A stretch of DNA of 64,000 nt from Crotophaga sulcirostris (taxonomy: Eukaryota; Chordata; Aves; Cuculiformes; Crotophagidae): contig VYZB01000239.1 of NCBI GenBank assembly GCA_013397455.1, positions 1,295,470-1,359,469 of the forward strand, given 5' to 3'. Shown here one piece after another: positions 49,201 through 58,200 of the stretch. The number at the start of each line of letters is the position of its first letter. Within the stretch, counting starts at the first letter, position 1. The translations under genes were made by a program, and so were the position numbers. The notes below the pieces were generated by a model. It made no database searches and was not told the origin of the DNA. It saw only the letters and a list, made by a program, of their open reading frames with translations.

Positions 49201-52200
49201 GGTGCGAGTCCTGCTTTTGCTCACATTGTCTTCCTGGCTTCCTGGTGAGCTGTGATGGCTCCTGGCTCCCGAGCTGCCCTTCCCAAGGACTTATCCATGC
49301 TCTTCTGGGCTCTTCTTGGCCAGGTTATACTTTATGGCCTCCCATATCCAGCAGATACTGATGCTCCACCATGCATCTCACTCCATCTCCATGCCTGCAA
49401 GCCCATCCCCAGGAGACAGACCCCACCAGGTCCTCTCTGTCTCTTGATGAACTCGAGCTCATTAGGGAAACATACCAGCAGAGCCTGGCTTTGAGATGGG
49501 AATGGGTGCTGGGAGAGAGGAAATGGGGGCCAGAGGGTCCCTCTGCCTCCTGCAGAAGGAGCCGCACTTCTCATACACTTCCCAAACCCTTTGCAATCCC
49601 TTATATTAAACACTATGAATTTTGAAAGTGGGAGCTGCGAGGTTGCCATGGTTTCCCTTGCCCAGAGAAGATTCAGAAAAGGGGGGGGGGAGAAGAATGG
49701 AGGACTGGGATTTTCTTTGCTGCTGTGGTGGGGAAGGACAGAGGAACGGCATCCTCCTGCATTCCCTGCTCTCTCCTCCCTCTCCCTTTCATCCTAATTT
49801 TATCTGTGCTTCCTCTGCAAATTCCTAAAGGATCCCAGCTGCTGGGCTGGGGATGCTGCGTTTCCCAGCAGGAGGGTTTTGGGGGGATGAGGATGGGCAT
49901 CTTGGGGGCTGCAGGTTGAGCCATGGCATCTCACAGGGAGCCTGGAGCAGGGCGGAAGGGTGGTGGAAAGCCTTGGGGAGGAGAGAGGAAGGGAGCAGAG
50001 GAAGAGGAGGGTGGGGAGGAAGGATGGAGGAGCTCTGCCCTGCTCAGGGCTGCAGGAGAGGCAGTGGTTTGAAAAGAGCGGCAGAGCCCCTTGGAGCATC
50101 GCTCCCTCGGCCAGCTCCTTCCCCAGCTCCAGGTCTGTCCCAGTTGCTGGAAGTGGGACAGGACACAATCCTCTCCCTGCTGGGGCCCCGTGTCTGCCCA
50201 GAGCTAATAAAGCAAATCACTGGTGCTTGATGAAGAAGCACCTGCTTAATTGAACGCAGCGGGGTGGTGCCCAGCGTGGCCAGGCGACGGGAGGGGGCCA
50301 GCAGCTCCCCCCAGGGCTCCCTGCAGATTCCAGCAGAGGAGATGCTGTCTCCATGAACAGCACGGCTGCATTTCATCGTTTTATTTAAAACTGCATTTGG
50401 AGCAAGCATTGGGCTGCCCCGAGCCTCTGCCGCCCTGTTCCTGCTTGGTGGCCTTGGGGCTGAAGCAGTTAAAGGGGTGAGCGAGTGGGATGGGAGCTCC
50501 AAGAGCTCTCTGCAATGATGATGTTTAGATTAGCTGGGTTTCCAGGCATCGAGCTGTCAAAGCAAGAGGGCTCGGAGGGACGCGGGGCCTGCCCTTAATT
50601 GGAAATACAGCTCTGAAGCTGCGCCATCACTCTAACATCTCCTGGGCTCAAGTGCACAGCCCCACAGCAGCTCCAGGGCTTTCGGCTTGTCCCCATCCTG
50701 CCCCACTGAGCCTTGGCACGATTGGAATTCATTGCAATCGACATCACTGCCCTGGCATCTCAGTGGCCACCGGCTCAGTGGGGGGCTCCGATGCTTAATG
50801 GGGTAAGGCATCCCCAGGGGGGATGCTTGGGGTGCTCTGGGTTGCAGCAGAGGGAGCCCCAAGGGATGCTTGGGGCACAGCTCGTGGATGCAATGCAGAC
50901 CCTGGGGTAGCATGGTGATGCAAAGCTGGTGGTGTCCTCCTTGGCTCTTCCCTTGGCTTATCAAGGGATTCTTCAGGCTCGGGGAGAGGCAGGGTCCTGT
51001 CTCCACGACAGGGGCTGGAGGTGACCTGCTGAGTCCCTTGGGAGCCCCACTGGCAAAGGCAGCATGCTGGGGAGGATCCCCTGTCACCACGCTGCAGGCA
51101 GGCGTGGCCTCCCATCTGCCCACAGCCGCGTTCCTTGGCTCCATCAGCACGGCTTGAATAACCCTTTTAATTTAAGGAGTTAAATTTTAATGGCCTAAAT
51201 ACTGCACTTCATTATTGCTGCCATGTGCCTGCGCCGACGGCTGCCTGACGTCTCAGCGATGCAGCGCAGCGATGCTCTGCGGCTGCTGCCTCCCCGGAGA
51301 CACTTCTTCCCCTCCTCTCCCATGCCAGGAGGTCCTCTGGGACTCGCTGGGTCCCTGTGGGCAAGGGGATGGGCAAGGGGAGGCAGGGAGAGCTCTGGGG
51401 AGAGGCATCTCGCTGGGATGATGCTTTGGGGGGGATTAGCTGGCTCCTTCCCTCATCACATCAAAGCGTGGGCAGGTGGATGGAGGGGTGAGCTGCAGCC
51501 ACCCCCTTAGGAACAGGGGGTGAGTCTTACAGCTGGGCCGTGTATTTATTTTTATGGGGTGTTCATAGGAGCCTTCCAGTACTGAAGGGGCTACAGGAAA
51601 GCTGGGGAGGGACTTTTTACAAGGGCTTGGAGTGATAGAATGAGTGGGAATGGCTTTAAACTGGAAAGGGCAAGATATAGATTAGACATTAGGAAGAAAT
51701 TAGGAACTGGGCTTTGAGGTCCCTACCAACCTAAACTATTCTATGATTCTATGCTATCCAGGATTATATATATATTTATGGGGTGTATATCTAGGGTGTA
51801 TATATCTGGTATATATATATGTATTTATGGGTTGCATATAGAATCATAGGATCGTGGAATGCTTTGGGTTGGACAGAACCTCAAAGCCCATCCAGTTCCA
51901 ACCCTATCATGGGCAGGGACACCTCCCCACTGGATCAGGGTGCTCAAAACCCCATCCAACCTGACCTGTATCCCTGTTTATGGGTGTGTATGTATATACC
52001 TTTATGGGGGGTACATGTCTAGGGTATGGCCCCCACTCGCTGTCCCCTCTTCCCCATCCCCTTGCACAGCTGCCCCTCCGGCATCTCGGCTGCTTAGTTT
52101 GAAGCCACCTGTCCCCTGTACAGCCCTGTCCCCTGCCTCCTCCCAGCCAGCCTCGCATTCCCCTCGTGCCATTGAAGCCTCCCAGGGGATCGGCTCCGGG

Positions 52201-55200
52201 GGACCCTTCCCATCCCACCCAGCACTGGCAGCCGGGCTCAGCTGCTGCTGCTGTCACAGAGGCCAACAGCTGCGTGGCCGGCCGGTTGTCCCCACCTTTG
52301 GGNNNNNNNNNNNNNNNNNNNNNNNNNNNNNNNNNNNNNNNNNNNNNNNNNNNNNNNNNNNNNNNNNNNNNNNNNNNNNNNNNNNNNNNNNNNNNNNNNN
52401 NNNNCCTGCTGAGCACTGGCAAACTTATCCTGCTGGTGGTTCCCAGAGAGCCTGGGAGCAGCATCCTCAGGGTGTGACGTGACTTGGGAGCAGGGGGACA
52501 GACCCGGCGCAGCTGCTCCTTTAACACCCTGATGGTTTCCAGTTTCCCAGTGCCACTGAAAGGACGGGAAACAAACCCAACCCTTCCCCACTAATCAAAA
52601 CCAGGCCTGAAATTAGAAAGCGGCCCGCGTTCAGCCTCCCGCTCGCTGGGAACGCGGTGTTAGCCAGCCAAATGTCAGAGCTCCTATTTATGGAAAGCAA
52701 GAGCCCTCCTTTTCCATGGAGGAGCATCAGAGAGGGGACCCGGCCAGCATCTTTGCTATGGGAGGATCTGGGCCGTTCTGGAGGTTGCTAAACTGCCCTC
52801 TACACTCACTGACACAATTTTTGGCTTGGCTGAGCTTGTTTGAACTCCCTTTTGTAGCCTTTCTGCCTGGAAGGTGTAAAACACCACTCCACAGCAGCCC
52901 CAGGCAGCCGGCAGCGGTGTGGCAGAGCTTGTCCCCAGAGGTACCAGCACACTGGGTACTTTGAATCTGGGGGTTAAACTATCCTGGTGGTTCTGCATGG
53001 AGGATCTGCCCCCTCTTTTGGTTACAGCGAATCATCCTGCTTCACAGTCTGAGTGCTCAGTGCCTGCTCTGGCTTGACTGCTGGAGGAAGCTCAGAAAGG
53101 ATGGGGCATCCAGTTATCCCCTCTTACTGGGGAAGAGCTGGAGACAGCTCATTCCTGGGCTGGGCTTGGACCTGCCCAGGCTGGGCTTGCTTTGCCGCAG
53201 CTGGTGATGACCGGATCCTGCCTGCAATGCTGAGCTATTCATTTGCTTTTGGCTCCATCAGGCTGGACTAAAAGCCTCTGCCTTCCCCTTCCCTCCCTCA
53301 TTGCTTCGCTTTCCCATCGCTTGCTCTCCTCCAGCGAGCCCGCGTCCAAGTGGCGAGAAATCAGGGAAGCGTTTTCATCCCCATGAATGCAGCCGGTTAC
53401 GTAAGAATAATTGGGATAAATGAGCTTATTTATCATGGCCCTTTCCATTTTAACGGGGTTCAGGGCGATTGCCGAGTTGGGTTACGTAAAAGCCCGCACA
53501 GAGCATCTCATTGTCTGGCAGCAGCCACGCGGGATGCGGGAGCTGCCGATGGAGAGGAGCCAGGGCTGGGTGAGGAGGGGACGAGTTGCTTGGCAGAATT
53601 TGGAGGAAGATGTGGGGTTTCTTCATGTGTTGGGGGAGAAAATCCACTTCTTCTTTCTGCATCCACCTCCTGCATCCCTCAAACACTGAATTTTAGGGTA
53701 TGGTCTTTGGTGTCTTCATATAGCCATGTAGTCTTCCACTAGGTCTTCTCCACAGGGATTGGAGCTGGAAACTTGTCTCCTTCCTCACCCCAGGAGGTGA
53801 AAATTTTAACCCCATGGGGTGTCAGGTATGCTTCCCACCCCCCAGCCAAACTGAGACCCACCAAGCAGCTAGAGAATGCCTCCCATCCAGCCATGTGGTG
53901 AGGATGCTGCTTGGTTTGCCTCCTAAACCCTTCTGAGTTGCCTCCAGGAGGGGAATTCGTTGCCAGCTGAGATTATCTGGTGGGGAATGGTGCTTGGTTG
54001 GAGTTGGGGGAAAGGAGAGGTGCTCTGGGAGATGCCAACGTGTCCCTCAGTACCAACATTCGCCATCAGCCCGTGGGGGAGATGTGGGGACCTGAGGAGC
54101 ATCCCAATTTCATCCCTCCTGCTGAGGAGGTGGGTGGGCTCCCTCAGGTCTCCCTGATGTGGGCACTGAAATGCTGAGCTGGCGCTGGGCAGTATTTCAG
54201 GTGTCCTCAGACAAGCTGCCCAAGAAAGCAGGAGCCTGGAGAAAAACAGGAAATCCCCAAATCCAAACAAAAGCAGATGAAAAAAAAAATCTGTTTTTTG
54301 GTTTCTGATCTAAAACGTTGAAAACCTTGAGAATGCCCCAAGGTTTGTTAAGCAGGACATTCCTGCTGTGACCCACTGTCTGGCCAGGCAGATCGGCATG
54401 AGCTGCGGCACCAACCACACTGTGTTTTGGGGAGAGAGCTGCCAGTGGGGGGGCTTCCAGCTTCACTGGCTGGAATTCCAGAGCTCCTCTGCACCGGATT
54501 TCCTGGGAGCTGGAGCGTGGAGGAGTTCAGAGAGCAATGGGGCAGGTTACTGGGAGAAAGGGGGTTGTAGAGGGAAAGGCAGCTTCTGGCTCCTGGGCTG
54601 CACAGCGCAGGAGGGATTGTGCTGTCCTGGTGGCCACACTCGCTCCCTGCCTGTTCCCTGGTGCTGGGGGGATACTGGTCTGACTGGACCATCAGGTTCC
54701 ATTTGTAACCACGCTGCTGCATGCTCCCTGCAGTTCTCAGGGTGGAAAGCAATGCTGAAACTTCTGAAAGGACGTCACCAGGAGGCTTGAGATGGCAGCA
54801 AACTGCAGTGATGGGTGCCGGCGAGGTCCCAGAACAGCGTAACAGGAGATGTCTCAGACCAGCTGTTCATTTTGGCCTTGCCCTGGTGTGAATAGGATGC
54901 CGCCTAGTTTGCCTAAACCCTTCTGAGATGCCTCCGAGGGGGGAATTGTTTGCCAGCTGAGATTATCTTGTGGGGAATGGTGCTTGGGAGAAAGCAGAGA
55001 TGCCCTGGGATATGCCAACATCTGCTGCGCCCTCCAAATGCAGAGCCTTCATTGCCCTGCACCAGCTCCGCTCTGGTGCCACCACACTCACCCAGCCTCT
55101 GCTTTGCTCTTGTGTCTCATCCCTGGTTCTCTCTGCAGGAAGAGGGTGATGCATGGGCTCAGGTCAGGGTCTTGACTGCCTCATTAACCATCCTTCCACC

Positions 55201-58200
55201 CTGATTTCTGTCCTCTGTGATACACAGGCAGCTTTGTCTACTTCTGAATGCAGAAAACATCTTCCACTCCATGGCAGACATCCTGCTTCGGGAAGAGGAC
55301 CTCAAGTTCGCTTCTACCATGGTCCACACCCTGAACACCATCCTGCTGACGTCCTCCGAGCTCTTCCAGCTGAGGAACCAGCTGAAGGACCTGAAGACCC
55401 CGGTACAGGCAGTGGGAGTGGGCTCAGCTGCTGCAGGGGACATAATGGGGATGGCGGGGGCCTGAGAGCTACCTGGAGCCACATCTTGCTCAGTCCCCAC
55501 CTGGCAGGTCCAAGGGCTGGAGCTATGGCTTCTCGGGGTGGCTGCTTTGTTCCTCCTCTCTTCAGGAGTTGAGGGGGGCTCAGAGGATGTGCCCAGCTCT
55601 TGCTTTTCTCCTCCCAGATGGGAAGGGGCTCACCAAGCCCTCAAGCAGCTGCCACCTCCCTCTGCCCAGACACAGGCCAGGGGACAGGTGACAACAGAAG
55701 CAGAGCTCCTCAGGCCCTCAGCTGTCCCTGCAGGGAATGTGCTCACAGGGTTTGCCGCGCAGCTGCAGCCAGCGAAAGTGACTTCCAAGCAAGGTGGGAA
55801 GAGGGAGGAAGACTTCTCCTCCTCCTTGTGTTGAAGGCCAGGGATGCAGTGGTGTCCCCGAGCCAGCCACTGTCCTCCAGCCCCTCGTCCTGTGGTGGCT
55901 ACAACAGCCCCAAGGGCTACCCTGTCATGTCACCATCCCAAGTCCCACCTGGTCTCCATCTCCTGAGGCTGGTGGGATCTGGTATGATCTCTTCTCTCTG
56001 GTGACCTATGATAGGATTAGAGGTGATAGCAGGAAGATGTGCCAGGGGAGGTTTAGACTAGATATTAGAAAGAGGTTCTTCACCCAGCGTGTGGTGGAGC
56101 ACTGGAACAGCTCCCCAGGGAAGCAGCCATGGCACCCAGTCTGCCAGTATTCAGAAAGCATTCGGACAATGCCCTCAGTCACCTAGTGTGAATATTGGGG
56201 TTGTCCTGTGTAGGGACAGGAGTTGGACTCGATCCTTTTGGGTCCCTTCCAACTTGGGTGATTTTATGATTCTGTGATTCTTGCTTCCACTGGTGACCTG
56301 ACCCCAATGGTTCTCTCTTTCCCCAGGAAAGCCGTAACCTCTTCTGCTGCCTCTACCGGTCCTGGTGTCACAACCCTGTGACAACTGTCTCCCTCTGCTT
56401 CCTGACTCAAAACTACAAGCACGCCTATGACCTCATCCAGAAATTGTATCCTTTGGGGGTTTTCTGCGAGGCTGGTGGCCAGGCTGGCCCTCTGTGGCCA
56501 CCAAGGTCACCCTGTGGGCCAACCCAGCCTCCTGCCTGCAGCCCATCATTACTGGGGTGGCGTCCCTGTGATGGGACGGCAGGACAACCCATGCTGGGCA
56601 CGCGCCAGCTCCCTTCCCCTTGTGTCATCTTTAATTTTTGTTATTTTTTTGTGTTGTAAAAAGAGGAAAGTGGGCGCTGGTTGAGCCCTGACCTTCCCCT
56701 GCCCGGGAGGGGAGGCTCCTCAGCATCCCCTTCCTCCCAGGAAGACAAAGGCTTTGGACTCCTAGCTCGATGAGGAGCAGGCAGCGCGGTGCCGTTCCCA
56801 GTGAGCTCCCCACCTGCCTGCAGCAGAATGATTATTTTCATGTGCTGGCACACACCAAGCCTTCTCGAGGAGCTTTCCATAGGAAGAAGCTTAATAATGC
56901 ACTTGGATTCCCTTCCCATGCTGGCATTTCTCCTGGGGGACAGGAGCGCTCGGCATTGCCTCCGTGCCATCCCCGCGGGCCAGGGGAGTGAAAGCAAAGC
57001 ATCCTCCCTTGCACCATCTTCCTGCCTGCTCTCTCTTTTTGGGCAGCCTGCCTTTTCCTCCATCCTAGCCTGCTTTTTCTGTTTCCTTCCATCGTCCCTT
57101 GGTCACCCGTGGACCTTTCAGTCCTGCCTGCCCACTTCCCATGGGAGCTGTGGATGCTGGGAGGGGTTGGCAGAGCCACGGTCCATGCCAGGCCTCACCT
57201 GGGCAAGCCATCTGCTGCTGCCGGGCCACCCTTTTCCAAGGTAACGTCCTTAACAGCCACATCCAGCGGGGATCTGGAGGTCACTGTGGATTTCCTCACC
57301 GAGGTGGACAAGCTGGTGCAGCTCATCGAGTGCCCCATATTCACATGTAAGGAGGAAATGCCGCACGGGGAAGAGGCGGCGCTCCCCCAGCCCAGGCGAG
57401 GCCCCCTCCCTGCTCCTCCATCACAAGCAGCAGCCGCTGCACAAATAAATAGAGCAGAAGTTATGAGACTTCTTGCCGGGAGGTTTGCCCAGCTCTGGAG
57501 CTTCCACGGGGAACGGGCACGCTGGCAGCACGGGGGGAGTCGCTTGCCCCCCAGATATAGGTTAAGGGGGCGAGCGGCGCTGGCACCAAACAAAGGGATG
57601 GGGGAAGGATGCGGGGAGCCTGGACCACTCTGAGCATCTCCAGGGGAGCACAGGTAGGGTGTCAGATCAGCAGAGACACGTGTGCCACCCTTGGAGACAT
57701 GGGGTGGCATCAGGGTCGCTGCTGGGGTGGACACCCCTAGCAAGGGGTGCCCCTCACAAGAGAAGAGGTGGTTTTTTTCTGGAAATGGAGAAGGAAGCCC
57801 TAAAAAAACAGAGCAGCTTCTATCTCCAGATCTGACCCCCCAGCCCCAGCAGTTTGTACCCCCACGTTTGGCAATGCAGCCAGGTCCTGGCCAGGGGCTC
57901 AGGGACGTGGTGGTGGGAACTGAGATGGGGAGGGGGAAACGTAGTAGGGTGACCCATGGCTGTGGGGCACAGTTCTTATGGTGTTCGGCCTCTGGGCTCC
58001 TTCTCCCTGGAGGTGGAGCTGGGCATTGAGAACACTGGGAAATGTCCCAGGGACAACTCTGGGAGGGGACTGCGTAGGTCCAAGGCTATTTGGGGGAATG
58101 TTTGGTGGAAGAGGGTTAGAGCAGCCAGGCAGTGGAGAAGTGGGCTGGTCCTCAGTCACGCATCTTCCCATGGTGCCCTGTGCTTCATCCTGAGGATGAC

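Larger units (their letters stand above)
51539..52026 (+). repeat. AT-rich minisatellite interrupted by two CR1 copies
   Basis: Blocks at 51539-51563, 51755-51838 and 51969-52026 share units like TTTATGGGGTGTATAT and TCTAGGGTGTATATA. Two oppositely oriented CR1 fragments (51564-51754 and 51839-51968) lie between them. The simplest reading is one local repeat array into which CR1s inserted, or an array that grew around them. Confidence 0.75.
36897..55227 (+). other. VAC14 intron, 18.3 kb, longest in the window
   Basis: Contents in order: CR1 at 38092, 39966, 41603 and 42450-42729; a CR1-free stretch 42730-51563 with several AT-rich islands; a CR1-split minisatellite (51539-52026); an assembly gap (52303-52404); a paired TTACGTAA segment (53397-53489); and a direct duplication (53901-54039, 54894-55019). 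The many ORFs have no recognisable homology. Confidence 0.65.

Noticed and set aside
9211..51244. Exact 15-mer TGCGCCGACGGCTGC at 9211-9225 and 51230-51244
   Set aside because: About two chance 15-mer matches are expected in a window of this size, and the flanks show no similarity.
51859..52527. ORFs of over 200 residues on both strands
   Set aside because: They read through an antisense CR1, a minisatellite and the assembly gap; the N run supplies much of their length.
57444..57449. AATAAA shortly after window exon 13 as an alternative VAC14 end
   Set aside because: A lone hexamer without a convincing downstream element; such hexamers are frequent by chance in introns.
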